From: Methylobacterium sp. BTF04
GTDB lineage: Bacteria > Pseudomonadota > Alphaproteobacteria > Rhizobiales > Beijerinckiaceae
Assembly (NCBI RefSeq): GCF_010692745.1
Contig: NZ_JAAHTB010000011.1
Span: 1-64,000, forward strand
Length of the DNA: 64,000 nucleotides
Direction: 5' to 3'
Below are positions 54,134 through 63,606 of the stretch, in pieces; the stretch's first letter is position 1; every line of letters begins with the position of its first letter. The notes beneath the pieces were generated by a model. That model did not search any database. It saw only the letters and a program-made list of their open reading frames with translations, and had not been told where the DNA came from. Both the position numbers and the translations under genes were made by a program.

Positions 54134-54800
54134 TCGCCGGCTTAGCCCTGGCCGGCATGCGCCACGCCGTCAGGATCGCCGCGACGAGCGCCAAGCTGCC
54201 GGCGATGCCGGCGGGTATGGCGAGGGCATACAACGCGTAGCGGCCGTAGGCGACCGTTCCGGACAGCGACCCGACGAGGAGCGAGAGCCAGACCATGCCG
54301 TCGCCGATCCAGGCAAAGCGCCCGCCGCGCCGGGCCAGGGCGAGGGCGAGCTTCTGGCCGAAGCTGAACAGCGCGCCGGTAACGAAGGTGGTGCCGGCGC
54401 GAAAGCCCTGGACGTGGGACAGAACCGCGTTCTGCGCGCCCATGGCGAGGGCGAGGAGCAGCGAGGCCATGCCGGAATCCGGAGCGGCGATGCCGGCCGA
54501 GAGGGCACCGCCCACGATGATGGTCTCGAAGCCGAGGATGACGGGCGTGCCCCAGCGCGACGGGGTCAGCGCCGACAGGCCGCCGCCACAGACCGCGCCG
54601 GTGAGAAAAGACAGAATCAGCAGCCCCGGCATGATCGCGACATAGGGATGTCCATGCCCGAGTGCGACGGCGAACTGGGTGGTGTTGCCGCTCATGAACG
54701 AGGTGTAGAGGCCGCCGAGCCGGATGAAGCCGAGGGCGTCGACGTAGCCGGCCATCGCCGTGAGGATGAGGCCGAAGGCCAGGTGCCAGGGTCGAGTCAT
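54120..54800 (-). CDS. DUF1275 (YoaK) family membrane protein
   Basis: 226 residues with six helices. Begins LAFGLILTAMAGYVDALGFIRLGGLYTSFMSGNTTQ, the diagnostic motif of DUF1275, and contains LALAMGAQNAVLSHVQ, GTTFVTGALFSFGQKLA. Possible small-molecule transporter; function unproven. The Lys/Pro/Ala C-terminal end reads into the 15-bp repeat array. Confidence 0.9.
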   Translation of the reverse strand: MTRPWHLAFGLILTAMAGYVDALGFIRLGGLYTSFMSGNTTQFAVALGHGHPYVAIMPGLLILSFLTGAVCGGGLSALTPSRWGTPVILGFETIIVGGALSAGIAAPDSGMASLLLALAMGAQNAVLSHVQGFRAGTTFVTGALFSFGQKLALALARRGGRFAWIGDGMVWLSLLVGSLSGTVAYGRYALYALAIPAGIAGSLALVAAILTAWRMPARAKPATKPA

Positions 54801-54968
54801 GGGGTGGGCGACGCGCAGCTCACCGCTGGACCGGCAAGGTTAAAGCTTTGCTCACCAAGTCCGCGCAATTGGAGTGAACCGGGGTGAACGCCGCGCTCCG
54901 TTGGCCTGTTGGTCTGGCGATCCGGCACTGGGACGATCGTTCCCCGCCGGGTGAGTTGGAGTTGCGTC

Positions 54969-55397
54969 ATGATCCCGTTCGCCTGCGCTGCCCTTGCGTT
55001 GCCAACCTTCCGCGCACACCGCATCGCCGAGACCGTCCTGGTGGTGGAAGACGAAGCGGCGATCTGCGAGCTTGCCGCCGAGGCCCTCCTCGGCGAAGGC
55101 TATCGCGTCCTGACCGCCGCCGACGCGGACGAGGCCGAGGACATCCTCGCGCGGGAAAGCATCGATCTGCTCTTCACCGATATCGATCTGGCCCGCAACA
55201 CGAATGGCATCGTGCTGGCCCGCCGGGCACGACGGCACCAACCCGGCCTCCCGGTTGTTTATACATCCGGGGGACGGGGTCACCTGTCGCTCGCCGATGC
55301 GGTGGCGGAATCGGTCTTCGTGCCCAAGCCCTATCGCCTCAGTCACTTGGTGGCCTTGGCCAACGGCTTCCTGCGCCCCAACTCCCATCACGCCTGA
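54969..55397 (+). CDS. Single-domain response regulator
   Basis: 142 residues from ATG 54969. Receiver only: VLVVEDEAAICELAAEALL (acidic pair), LLFTDIDLARNTNG (phospho-acceptor Asp), VVYTSGG (Thr/Ser switch), VFVPKPYRLSHLV (Lys). No output domain and no adjacent kinase, as for many CheY-like or FixJ-receiver-type stand-alone regulators in alphaproteobacteria. The N-terminal 20 residues are not conserved, so the start could lie further in. Confidence 0.85.
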   Translation: MIPFACAALALPTFRAHRIAETVLVVEDEAAICELAAEALLGEGYRVLTAADADEAEDILARESIDLLFTDIDLARNTNGIVLARRARRHQPGLPVVYTSGGRGHLSLADAVAESVFVPKPYRLSHLVALANGFLRPNSHHA

Positions 55398-55447
55398 ACG
55401 ACGGGGCGCCCGCCAGCGCCTTTCGGAACACCGGAGACCAACCCCCG

Positions 55448-55828
55448 ATGCGCATGATCCTGGCTGCCGCCTCCGCTCTCCTGGCATTCACCGCCGGTGC
55501 GTCCGCTGCGTGCGACGTCAAGGCCGCGAAGCTGGAGGAGGCGATCGCGGCGAAGAGCGAGCTGCGAGAGACCGCCAACAAGCAGACGGTGCGTGACCTG
55601 CGCACGCTGCGCGACGCGGCGATCGTGCTCGAGACCTATAAGTACGGCACCGAATGCGAGCGCATCGTCGAGATCGTGAAGGCCCTGGCCGCAAACCCCG
55701 AGAAGACGATCGAGCGCGGCGGCGACACCGACGAAGACAAGGCCGAAGACCTGCTGGAGGCCCGCGAGCCCAAGGCGGCACCCGGTACCGCCGCTCCGGC
55801 CGCGCCCGAGCCGACTAAGGCCAAGTAG
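55448..55828 (+). CDS. Small secreted protein, unknown
   Basis: 126 residues from ATG 55448. Signal peptide ILAAASALLAFTAGASAAC, then a helical part with two Cys (CDVK and TECERIVE) and a Pro/Ala/Lys-rich tail. GGAGA lies about 10 bases upstream. No family recognised. It is 50 bases after the response regulator gene on the same strand. Confidence 0.65.
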   Translation: MRMILAAASALLAFTAGASAACDVKAAKLEEAIAAKSELRETANKQTVRDLRTLRDAAIVLETYKYGTECERIVEIVKALAANPEKTIERGGDTDEDKAEDLLEAREPKAAPGTAAPAAPEPTKAK

Positions 55829-55896
55829 GCGCCACCCGCGCGTCCGGCTACGAGCCGGGCACCCGACACCATCATCGACGAGCAGGCGGCAACGGC

Positions 55897-56976
55897 ATGG
55901 CGACGGATACGATCTTGCGGGAGGCCGGCATCGCCCATGCGGCTCACCGACTCCCGGCCGTCATCGTCGACGACTACAACATCGAGTTGAAGGACGAGGA
56001 CGGCTTCATCGGGGACCGGGTCTCGAAGGGTGCGTTCCGCGAGCGCATCGAGGAATCGCGCGAGAAGCTGCGCAAGATCGGTGACGATCCACTCGGCGAC
56101 AAGCCGAGCGACGCGATCAGCAAACGACGCCTGGATCAGTGTCTCATGGGCGAGGATGCCCAGGCCGCCGGTGTGGTGTTCGGCGCCGTCGAGGACTTCG
56201 CCCAGGATCTGGCCGGCGTGGTGCGCCGGTTCCTGCGCCAAAAGGAATGGCGCGACACCCAGGCCATCGTCATCGGCGGCGGTTTTCGCGATAGCCGCGC
56301 CGGCATCCTCGCCATCGGCCGCGCCGAAGTTATCCTGCGGGCCGGAGGGCTAGATCTCACCCTGGAGCCGATCCGCCACCATCCCGACGAGGCCGGGCTG
56401 ATCGGGGCGGTGCACCTCGCACCGGCCTGGATGTTCGCAGGCTACGACAGCCTGCTCGCCGTGGATATCGGCGGCAGCAACATCCGCGCCGGGGTGGTCG
56501 CCACCAACCTGAAGAAGGCCCCCGATCTCTCCCGCGCCGAAGTGTGGCGCTCGGAGATCTGGCGTCATCGCGACGAGGAGCCGGCTCCGAGCCGCGACGA
56601 AGCTGTCGATCGCCTCATCACCATGCTGTCGGATCTGATTCGGCGGGCCGAGCGCGCCGATCTCGCACTCGCGCCCTTCATCGGCATCGGCTGCCCCGGC
56701 CTCATCGCGGAAGACGGCGCCATCACCCGCGGCGGTCAGAACCTTCCGGGCAATTGGGAGAGCAGCCGATTCAACCTCGCCGACCGGCTGGTGGCCGGCA
56801 TCCCCCGCATCGGCACGCATCCGACCATGGTGGTGATGCACAACGATGCCGTGGTGCAGGGCCTGAGCGAGGTGCCGCACCAGACCGGCGTCACCCGCTG
56901 GGGCGTGCTCACCATCGGCACCGGCCTCGGCAATGCCCGCTTCAGCAATCGATCGGACGACAGCGACGCGGAGTGA
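55897..56976 (+). CDS. ROK/ASKHA-fold protein with circularly permuted motif order
   Basis: 359 residues. All ROK sugar-kinase motifs are present but in rotated order. The C-terminal part of a normal ROK protein comes first: QAIVIGGGFRDSRAGIL (adenosine side) at 122-138 and DEAGLIGAVHLAP (the usual ROK end) at 164-176. Then the normal N-terminus appears: LLAVDIGGSNIRAGVV (phosphate-1) at 186-201, FIGIGCPGLI at 261-270, GGQNLPGNW at 279-287, HNDAVVQGLSE with the catalytic Asp at 315-325, and LTIGTGLGNARFSN at the very end. The Cys-rich zinc motif of typical ROK repressors/kinases is absent. Substrate unknown. It stands alone, 68 bases after the secreted protein. Confidence 0.8.
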   Translation: MATDTILREAGIAHAAHRLPAVIVDDYNIELKDEDGFIGDRVSKGAFRERIEESREKLRKIGDDPLGDKPSDAISKRRLDQCLMGEDAQAAGVVFGAVEDFAQDLAGVVRRFLRQKEWRDTQAIVIGGGFRDSRAGILAIGRAEVILRAGGLDLTLEPIRHHPDEAGLIGAVHLAPAWMFAGYDSLLAVDIGGSNIRAGVVATNLKKAPDLSRAEVWRSEIWRHRDEEPAPSRDEAVDRLITMLSDLIRRAERADLALAPFIGIGCPGLIAEDGAITRGGQNLPGNWESSRFNLADRLVAGIPRIGTHPTMVVMHNDAVVQGLSEVPHQTGVTRWGVLTIGTGLGNARFSNRSDDSDAE

Positions 56977-57127
56977 GGGAGTAGGAGGTCCGCGTCGATC
57001 GCACGTCCGGGCCCGGGGCGATCAGGCGAAAGTCGCTTCCTGCCGAGTCAAGATGGGCAAATGCGGGGCGGCCGGCCCGCCCGATCCAAGAGACAGCGCG
57101 TGATCTCAAAATGCGCGGTGTGAGCAC

Positions 57128-57757
57128 TCACCGCGCCCTGGCGGCGGCCCGCGAGAGTCTCTGGGCGATCCGTTCGCGCAGTTCCTGGGTCAGCTCGATA
57201 TCGACGAGGCGCCAAGTCCAGCCGCGTAGCCGCAGCCGAACCCGGAACTGGCGTGCGCGTGGCGCCTCCGGCGGAACCCCGATGACGACGGTGCGAAAGC
57301 CGCGCATCTCCGAGCCGAAATAGAACGGAATCAGACGCCCTAGATTCTCGACGCGCAGGCCCGGCCGCGCCAGGCGGGGCGCCGAATTGCCCACTTCGGG
57401 CAGGCTGCGATCGCCGAGGTCGATGCTCTGCGGCCAGCCGTCATCGAGGAGATCGACCACGGTCTGGGGCGTCACCAGAGTTTCGGCGAGTGGGATCGCC
57501 AGGGCGACAGCGGCGTCGGTGAGACGCTGGCGTTCGCGCGGTTCGGCGTCGGCGGGGTCAGAGCCCTGGATCTGCGCCGCCGCGGCGGCCTGCCGGATGA
57601 TGGAGAGCCGCAGAGTGCGAAAGTTGACGTGCCGGTCCACGTAGCCGGCATCGTGCGCCTGCACGGCGCGGGCGAGATCGTAGAGGGCCCAGAACGGCGT
57701 CAGCGTGAACGCGAACCAGCCGAACGCCAACACGAGAGGAATCAACCACCAGCGCAT
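57128..57757 (-). CDS. DUF2939 family protein
   Basis: 209 residues. One N-terminal membrane helix (WWLIPLVLAFGWFAFTLTPFWALYDLARAVQAHDAGYVDRHVNF) carries the DUF2939 hallmark of aromatic residues followed by A-x-x-x-x-D. The C-terminal part resembles a beta-sandwich (RQFRVRLRLRGWTWRLVDIEL). Membrane-anchored, probably facing the periplasm. Function unknown. Preceded on the same strand by rppH. Confidence 0.85.
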   Translation of the reverse strand: MRWWLIPLVLAFGWFAFTLTPFWALYDLARAVQAHDAGYVDRHVNFRTLRLSIIRQAAAAAQIQGSDPADAEPRERQRLTDAAVALAIPLAETLVTPQTVVDLLDDGWPQSIDLGDRSLPEVGNSAPRLARPGLRVENLGRLIPFYFGSEMRGFRTVVIGVPPEAPRARQFRVRLRLRGWTWRLVDIELTQELRERIAQRLSRAAARAR

Positions 57758-57798
57758 GCGGTCGAGACCTCAGGCGCGCCGACGGTGTGAGCCGGTAC

Positions 57799-58344
57799 TC
57801 ACGCCGATGCGCGCCATGCGGTCAATCCGGAAAAGGCCGCGACGACCCCCTCGTAGACCGGACGCTTGAACGGTACGATGAGGTCGGGCAGCCCCGCCAT
57901 CGGCTCCCAGCGCCACGCATCGAACTCGGACGGATGGGCGCCGCCACCCGGCGATGCGACGTCGATCTCGTCGTCGCTGCCGATGAAGCCGAACGCGAAC
58001 CACTTCTGCGTCTGGCCGCGATAGCGACCCTTCCAGACCTGCTTGAGCACGTCCGGCGGCAGATCGTAAGACAGCCAGTCCTCGGCCTCGGCGAGACGCA
58101 CCACCGAGGTCGCGGCGACGTTCGTCTCCTCATAGAGTTCGCGCAGAGCCGCAGCCTCCGGGTCTTCCCCCGGATCGATGCCCCCTTGCGGCATCTGCCA
58201 GGCGCGCCCGTCGCTCACATGCTCCGGTCCGGCATCGGCGCGGCGGCGCCCGATGAACACGAGCCCAGACGGCGCGATCAGCGTGATCCCCACACAGGGG
58301 CGGTACGGCAGGTCGCGGCCGGAATCGGGAGCGGTTTTCGTCAT
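57799..58344 (-). CDS. rppH: RNA pyrophosphohydrolase
   Basis: 181 residues from ATG 58344. It has a complete Nudix box, [20 protein letters not shown] (G-x5-E-x7-R-E-x-x-E-E) followed by TNVAA, preceded by [17 protein letters not shown] and QKWFAFGF are conserved in RppH/IalA. It removes pyrophosphate from mRNA 5' ends to start decay. Downstream of the polysaccharide deacetylase gene, with which it is often neighboured in alphaproteobacteria. Confidence 0.93.
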   Translation of the reverse strand: MTKTAPDSGRDLPYRPCVGITLIAPSGLVFIGRRRADAGPEHVSDGRAWQMPQGGIDPGEDPEAAALRELYEETNVAATSVVRLAEAEDWLSYDLPPDVLKQVWKGRYRGQTQKWFAFGFIGSDDEIDVASPGGGAHPSEFDAWRWEPMAGLPDLIVPFKRPVYEGVVAAFSGLTAWRASA

Positions 58345-58424
58345 CGGCGCGACCATAGGGCAGGCCGTCCAGGTGCCGCAACGCACGAAGCGGTCGATCT
58401 GGCGTTAAAACCGCTGCGGCGGCG

Positions 58425-59633
58425 TCACGGAACAGCACTGCTGAGGCGGGCTCCGGCGCCCGAACCGCGCAAGGCGACGCTAACCGGGACGAGGCGGATG
58501 CCACGCGCCTCGGCCTCGCGCGCCCAACGTGCGATCCGGTCGATACTCATCGGAAGCGCGCTCGCCGACGCCAAAGCGAAACCATTGGCACGGGCCTGCG
58601 CTTCCAGCCGGGCAAGTTCGCGGTCGATCGCTTCGGGTCGGGGAACCGCGTCGAGCACGATCTCGGCCCGCGCCACGGGCAGCTTCGCCTTGGCCGCGAG
58701 TCCCGCCGCGAGGGAGCGCGGCGAGGTACCGTCATCGACATAGCCCAAACCGCGGCCGGCGATCTCGCGCAGGACCGGCTCCAGGGCGACAGCATCGCTG
58801 GTAAGCTTGGCGCCCATGTAATTCACGATGCCGACGAAGCCAGAAAAGCGGCTCATCGCCCAGCTCAGGCGATCGAGATTCTCCGAAGGCCGTGACGTCG
58901 TGAGAAGTGTCTGGGGGCCAGGATCGCTATCGGGATAGTCGAACGGCTCCATGGGCGCCTGAAGCAGCGCCTCGTGCCCGAAATCCCGCGCGCGGGCCAC
59001 CGTGCGCTCGAGATCGCTGCCGTAGGGTGCGAAAGCGAGGCTGACCGCCGGAGGCAGGCGGGTGATGGCGGTGACCGTGGCGGCCTGGCCGATGCCGAGC
59101 CCAGAGACCAGAATGGCGATTCGGGGACCGGTGCCGCCAGCATCCGGACGAGCGTAGACGTCGAGCGGGCGCAGGCGCCCCTCGCCCATGCGGGGTACGT
59201 TGCCATGACGGCCGCGCTCGACGAGACGCGGATCCGGGGCCGGCGCGAGCGTGACCGGCGCCGCATCGGGCACCCGGATCACCACGGCTTCGGTGGGGGC
59301 GGCAGTGCCGCTCGGGCGCACCACCACCACGCCCGACGCGCTCTCGACCTCATTGGCCGAACGCTGCGCCGCCACTGGCTTGTCGCGCTCGGGGAGTGCC
59401 GGTGCCGTCTCGGCCGGGGCCGGATCGCGCATGGCGATCGCCACGTTCGCCCGGGGCTCGCCACCCTGGGGATCGCCCGCGACCACGAGGATGCTGCCGG
59501 CAATGACGAGGCCACCGGCCAGGATACCGAAAATCACTGGCGTGGTCAGGCGTACGCTCCCGAACGCCCGCAGGCGCTGCGCCACCGAGCGCTTGGCGCC
59601 CAGCGGCCGGGTCAGGATGTCGTCGAAGGCCAC
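58425..59633 (-). CDS. Divergent polysaccharide deacetylase (YibQ-like) family protein
   Basis: 402 residues from a GTG with AGGAAG upstream. A basic cytoplasmic N-terminus, one membrane helix (TPVIFGILAGGLVIAGSILVV) and a low-complexity linker precede the domain with RIAILVSGLGIGQAATVTAI, VSLAFAPYGSDLERTVARARDFGHEALLQAPMEPFDYPDSDPGPQTL and GIVNYMGAKLTSD, FVDDGTS-like YVDDGTSPRS. This is the divergent polysaccharide deacetylase (DUF610) family that sits downstream of ctpA in alphaproteobacteria. Catalytic activity is unproven for the family. Confidence 0.9.
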   Translation of the reverse strand: MAFDDILTRPLGAKRSVAQRLRAFGSVRLTTPVIFGILAGGLVIAGSILVVAGDPQGGEPRANVAIAMRDPAPAETAPALPERDKPVAAQRSANEVESASGVVVVRPSGTAAPTEAVVIRVPDAAPVTLAPAPDPRLVERGRHGNVPRMGEGRLRPLDVYARPDAGGTGPRIAILVSGLGIGQAATVTAITRLPPAVSLAFAPYGSDLERTVARARDFGHEALLQAPMEPFDYPDSDPGPQTLLTTSRPSENLDRLSWAMSRFSGFVGIVNYMGAKLTSDAVALEPVLREIAGRGLGYVDDGTSPRSLAAGLAAKAKLPVARAEIVLDAVPRPEAIDRELARLEAQARANGFALASASALPMSIDRIARWAREAEARGIRLVPVSVALRGSGAGARLSSAVP

Positions 59634-59787
59634 GCGCAGCCGCTTCCTTCTGGCCTGGAATCGTCGCGCGCGAAGCGGGTCCGGCTTGCGCGGCGCAACA
59701 GCGAAGTCTCGGGAAAGCCCGACGCCGACATCGACCGATAGGGCCGTCAGCGCCGTTCGAGACCGACCCGCTCCAGACGAGAGGAAA

Positions 59788-59826
59788 CGGCCCCCAATGT
59801 CGATCCTGGACCGACATTGGGGGCCG
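59788..59826. terminator. Terminator downstream of ctpA
   Basis: Perfect 15-bp inverted repeat (CGGCCCCCAATGTCG and its complement) with a 9-base loop; TTTCC follows on the minus strand. It separates the nadD-to-ctpA operon from the deacetylase gene. Confidence 0.85.
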
Positions 59827-59877
59827 CTATGGTTAACGCTTCGCTAAGCCGGGACGATGAATCGCCCCGCGATCGGG

Positions 59878-61200
59878 TCAGTTCGGGACGACGGGCTTGG
59901 CGGTGTTGGCCGCACCCTTCTGGATACCGCGCAGGAAATCGAAGGCCGCGATAAGCTGCTTGTCCTTGGCCGGGTCCGGCGGCACGTAGGCCGAAGAACC
60001 ACCGCGCTCCTCGACGTCCTTCTGCTTGAGGTGGCCCTTCAAGCCAGCCTCGCCCTTGGTCTCGTCCTTGCCCTTCAGTTCGTCGGGCACCTCCTGCAGG
60101 ACCTCCTGGTCCGGCTCGATGCCCTTGGCCTGGATCGAGCGGCCCGACGGCGTGTAGTAGCGGGCCGTGGTCAGGCGGAGCGCACCGCTGCCGCCGAGCG
60201 GGATGATCGACTGCACCGAGCCCTTGCCGAACGAACGGGTGCCCAGCACCGTCGCGCGCTTGTGGTCCTGCAATGCGCCGGCCACGATCTCGGAGGCCGA
60301 GGCCGAACCGCCGTTGACCAGCACCACGATGGGCTTCCCCTTGGTCAAGTCGCCGGATTTCGCCGAGAAACGCTGGGTCTCGTCGGGATTGCGGCCGCGG
60401 GTGGAGACGATCTCGCCCCGGTCGAGGAAGGCGTCCGACACCATCACCGCCTGATCGAGCAGGCCGCCCGGGTTGTTGCGCAGGTCGAGCACATAACCCT
60501 TGAGCTTGTCGGCGCCGATATCGGCGGTGAGCTTGTCGATGGCCGCGCGCAGGCCGTCGAAGGTCTGCTCGTTGAACTGGGTCAGACGAATGTAGCCGAT
60601 ATCGCCGCCTTCGGCGCGCGAGCGCACCGGCTTGATCTTGATCACGTCGCGGTTGAGCGTGACCTCGATCGGGTCCTTCGACTCCTTGCGGCTGATCTTG
60701 AGCTTGACCGGCGAATTCACCGGGCCGCGCATCTTGTCGACCGCCTGGTTGAGGGTCAGGCCCTGGACCTGATCGTCGTCGATCTGCGTGATCACGTCGT
60801 TGGTGAGGATGCCGGCCTTCGAGGCGGGGGTGTCGTCGATCGGAGTCACGACCTTGATGAGGCCGTCCTCCATCGTGACCTCGATGCCGAGGCCGCCGAA
60901 CTCGCCGCGGGTCTGCACCTGCATGTCGCGGAAGCTCTTCGAGTCCATGTAGCTCGAATGCGGGTCGAGGGAGGTCAGCATGCCGTTGACCGCCGCCTCG
61001 ATCAGCTTGGCCTCATCGGGCTTCTCGACGTAATCGGTGCGGACCTTCTCAAACACGTCGCCGAACAGGCTGAGCTGCCGGTACGTCTCCGCCGAGGCCG
61101 CTACCGCGCTCGTTCCCGAAAGAAGGCGGGTCTGCGTCGCGACCATGGTGGAGCCGACGCCGAGGAACGCGCCGACCAGAACGAGGGAAACCTTGCGCAT
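59878..61200 (-). CDS. ctpA: C-terminal processing protease CtpA (S41)
   Basis: 440 residues from ATG 61200. A signal/anchor sequence (VSLVLVGAFLGVGSTMVA) is followed by the N-terminal helical part with LDPHSSYMD, a PDZ domain (GGLGIEVTMEDGLIKVVTPIDDTPASKAGI) and the S41 core with YIRLTQFNE, LDLRNNPGGLL, NGGSASASEIVAGAL (catalytic Ser) and RSFGKGSVQ (catalytic Lys). Periplasmic. Its ATG overlaps the envC stop (TAATG). The tail contains a charged Lys/Glu linker (about 375-410). Confidence 0.95.
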   Translation of the reverse strand: MRKVSLVLVGAFLGVGSTMVATQTRLLSGTSAVAASAETYRQLSLFGDVFEKVRTDYVEKPDEAKLIEAAVNGMLTSLDPHSSYMDSKSFRDMQVQTRGEFGGLGIEVTMEDGLIKVVTPIDDTPASKAGILTNDVITQIDDDQVQGLTLNQAVDKMRGPVNSPVKLKISRKESKDPIEVTLNRDVIKIKPVRSRAEGGDIGYIRLTQFNEQTFDGLRAAIDKLTADIGADKLKGYVLDLRNNPGGLLDQAVMVSDAFLDRGEIVSTRGRNPDETQRFSAKSGDLTKGKPIVVLVNGGSASASEIVAGALQDHKRATVLGTRSFGKGSVQSIIPLGGSGALRLTTARYYTPSGRSIQAKGIEPDQEVLQEVPDELKGKDETKGEAGLKGHLKQKDVEERGGSSAYVPPDPAKDKQLIAAFDFLRGIQKGAANTAKPVVPN

Positions 61201-62558
61201 TATCCGCGAACCTTCTCGCTGGGGCTTTTGGCCCACCAAGGCTCCGGATCGATGGAGCCGCCGTCTTTTCTGAACTCGACGTACAAAACCGGATCGCTGC
61301 CAGCGGGAGCGGACGTTGCGCCACCCTCGCCCATTGCTGCCACGGGCTCACCCGCGAGCACGAACTGTCCGACCTCGACGTTGATCTGATCCATCCCTGC
61401 CAGCAGTAGATAGTAGCCATCGCCGGCGTTGATGATCAAGAGTCGACCGTACGAACGAAATTGCCCGGCAAACGACACCCACCCATCCGCAGGAGAGGAA
61501 ACCACGGCTTTTGGCCGCGTGGTGAGCGAAATGCCGCGGGTGATTCCACCGTTGCCATCAGGCTGGTTAAAGCTTCGCAGGAGCGCTCCGCTGGCTGGGC
61601 GAGGCAAGTCGCCGCGTGTGTCGACGAAGCGGACCTTCGGCGCGAGTCGGGCCGGATCGCGCGTCCCGGCGGCGGCGAAACGCTCCTGGGTGGCGCGGGC
61701 CTCCCGGGTTTCGGCGGCACGGGCCTCCTCGGCCGCGCGGCGCGCCGAGGCCACCTCCCCTTCCATCCGGTCGAGCAGATCCTTGAGGCTCTTGGCCTGA
61801 ACCCCGAGCTCAGCGGTGCGGGCGCGCTCGGCCACGAGGCCGCTTTCCACCTCATCCTGCCGGGTCCGCCGCGCCGCGACGAGGGCGTTGAGACGCTGCT
61901 GTTCCTTGGCCCAACCGGCGAGATCGTTCTTGAGCCCCTCGCGATCCGAGGCGATCAGGCCCTTCAGCCGCACCATCTCGGTGAGGTCGGCCGCAAGCGT
62001 TTCGGCCTCGCCCCGCAGCTCCGGCACCACCGCGCCGAGCAGCATGGAGGTGCGGATGACCGCAAGGACATCCTCCGGCCGCACCAGCACGGCGGGCGGC
62101 GGGCGGCGGCCCATTCGCTGGAGCGCTGCCAGAATTTCGGCGATCACGCCGCGCCGCGCATCAAGGGAGCGACGAATGGCAGCCTCGCTGGCGCCCAGGG
62201 TCTTGAGCCGCTCTTCGAGCCGGCTCATCCGATCCTCGGTGGCCTGGGACTGGCGCGCGGCGTCGAGGAGCGCGGTGTTGAGCTTGGCCCGGTCGCCGCC
62301 GATCGCCGCCACCTCGGCTTCGAGCTGCGTCCGCGCGCCGGTGCTGGCGGCCAGCGCGTCCTCGATCCGCTTGAGATTTTCCGCCCGCCGAGTCTTCTCG
62401 TCGAGGGCGCGCTGGATTGCGTCCGGCGTCGTCGCCTCCTCGGCAAAGGCGGCCCGCGGCAGGTGGGCGCCAACCACCAGCGCCAAGCCGACCAGAAGCA
62501 CGGCACCCACGGTGCGCATCGGGCTCTTCACCGCCTTGCGTCGCGTGGGTCGACTCAT
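61200..62558 (-). CDS. envC: Murein hydrolase activator EnvC-like protein
   Basis: 452 residues from ATG 62558. Signal peptide ([23 protein letters not shown]), then about 230 residues of coiled coil in two blocks, then a LytM/M23 domain ([72 protein letters not shown] [10 protein letters not shown]). The zinc ligands of active M23 proteases appear lost, as in EnvC, which activates amidases instead. ATGA overlap with rlmH; TAATG with ctpA. Confidence 0.9.
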   Translation of the reverse strand: MSRPTRRKAVKSPMRTVGAVLLVGLALVVGAHLPRAAFAEEATTPDAIQRALDEKTRRAENLKRIEDALAASTGARTQLEAEVAAIGGDRAKLNTALLDAARQSQATEDRMSRLEERLKTLGASEAAIRRSLDARRGVIAEILAALQRMGRRPPPAVLVRPEDVLAVIRTSMLLGAVVPELRGEAETLAADLTEMVRLKGLIASDREGLKNDLAGWAKEQQRLNALVAARRTRQDEVESGLVAERARTAELGVQAKSLKDLLDRMEGEVASARRAAEEARAAETREARATQERFAAAGTRDPARLAPKVRFVDTRGDLPRPASGALLRSFNQPDGNGGITRGISLTTRPKAVVSSPADGWVSFAGQFRSYGRLLIINAGDGYYLLLAGMDQINVEVGQFVLAGEPVAAMGEGGATSAPAGSDPVLYVEFRKDGGSIDPEPWWAKSPSEKVRG

Positions 62559-63052
62559 CGGTCGTCGAGGTTTCCGCGGTGGTATGGGTGGCCGGAGAGA
62601 ATCGTCAGTGCCCTGTACACCTGCTCCAATGCCAGCACGCGCACAAGGCCGTGAGGCAGGGTCGCCGCGCCGAACGACAGGGTGAGGTCCGCCCGCGTCC
62701 GCACCCCTGGATCGAGACCGTCGGCGCCGCCGATAGCAACCACGAGGGCCGGACGGGCGGCATCGCGCCAACCCGCCACACGCTCGGCCAGGGCCTCGCT
62801 GGTGAGGTCGCTGCGCCCGCGCTCGTCATAGGCGATGACGGCAGCGCCTGCCGCCTGGGCGAGCAGGCCAACGCCTTCCTCGGTGCAACGGTCCTGGGGC
62901 CGGCGAGCCCGACTTTCGGGAATTTCGGAGATGTCGCACGCGGAGAAGCCGAGACCGCGCCCGAGCTGGGCGGCCCGCTCGCGGTAGCGAGCGGCCAGGT
63001 CGCGCTCCGGGCCGGCCTTCAGTCGACCGACCGCCACGACGAGCAGGCGCAC
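62555..63052 (-). CDS. rlmH: 23S rRNA (pseudouridine1915-N3)-methyltransferase RlmH
   Basis: 165 residues from a GTG. Begins with [25 protein letters not shown]. The SPOUT knot includes [75 protein letters not shown], the invariant RlmH C-terminus. It methylates the 1915 region of 23S rRNA. Located between rsfS and envC. Confidence 0.96.
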   Translation of the reverse strand: MRLLVVAVGRLKAGPERDLAARYRERAAQLGRGLGFSACDISEIPESRARRPQDRCTEEGVGLLAQAAGAAVIAYDERGRSDLTSEALAERVAGWRDAARPALVVAIGGADGLDPGVRTRADLTLSFGAATLPHGLVRVLALEQVYRALTILSGHPYHRGNLDDR

Positions 63053-63074
63053 GGGACGCGCGGCCCGCTCTCGG

Positions 63075-63500
63075 TCAGTCCGCCAGCATCGCGGGACGAT
63101 CGGCGCCCCACATCTTCTCGAGATTGTAGAAGCCGCGCACTTCCGGCCGGAAGATGTGCACGATCACGTCTCCGGCGTCGATCAGCACCCAATCGCAGGC
63201 CGGCAGGCCTTCAACGCGGGCAGAGCCGTGGCCCTTGGCCTTCATGTCCTGCAGTATCCGATCGGCGATGGCGCCGACGTGGCGCTGCGAGCGACCCGAG
63301 GTGATGATCATGGTGTCGGCAAGCGAGGTGCGGCCCATGAGATCGATGGAGATCGTCTCTTCGGCCTTCATGTCCTCGAGGCAATCGAGCGCGAGGGCCC
63401 GGAGGTCGTCGATCTTCCGGTCGACGGCCTCGGCGGAACCGGGTGGTCCCTGGTGGATCGGATCGTTCAGCGTCTCGGTTCCTGCATTTGCCATGGTCAT
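63075..63500 (-). CDS. rsfS: Ribosomal silencing factor RsfS
   Basis: 141 residues from ATG 63500 (an ATG two codons later is equally possible). Core: [45 protein letters not shown] and [29 protein letters not shown], typical of the Iojap/RsfS family that blocks subunit joining by binding L14. The open frame extends upstream to 63893 in the nadD region but is not coding there. Confidence 0.96.
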   Translation of the reverse strand: MTMANAGTETLNDPIHQGPPGSAEAVDRKIDDLRALALDCLEDMKAEETISIDLMGRTSLADTMIITSGRSQRHVGAIADRILQDMKAKGHGSARVEGLPACDWVLIDAGDVIVHIFRPEVRGFYNLEKMWGADRPAMLAD

Positions 63501-63548
63501 GGGACCGACCGTAGCCTGAATGGCGGCAAAGTGGAATGTGCCTGTCGG

Positions 63549-63605
63549 CTTTTCGATGGTCGCTCGCCTTTTCAATGGTCGCTTGCCTTTTCGATAGGCG
63601 GTTGC
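63549..63605. repeat. Three tandem 19-bp units between nadD and rsfS
   Basis: Units start at 63549, 63568 and 63587, each beginning CTTTTCRAT; the first two differ at 2 positions and the third is more diverged. The array fills the gap right after the nadD stop codon. Confidence 0.8.
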
Positions 63606-63606
63606 C

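Noticed and set aside
59857..61389. 510-codon plus-strand frame opposite ctpA
   Set aside because: Antisense to ctpA with its full S41 motif set.
61461..62654. 397-codon plus-strand frame opposite envC
   Set aside because: Antisense to envC; no start signal or domain.
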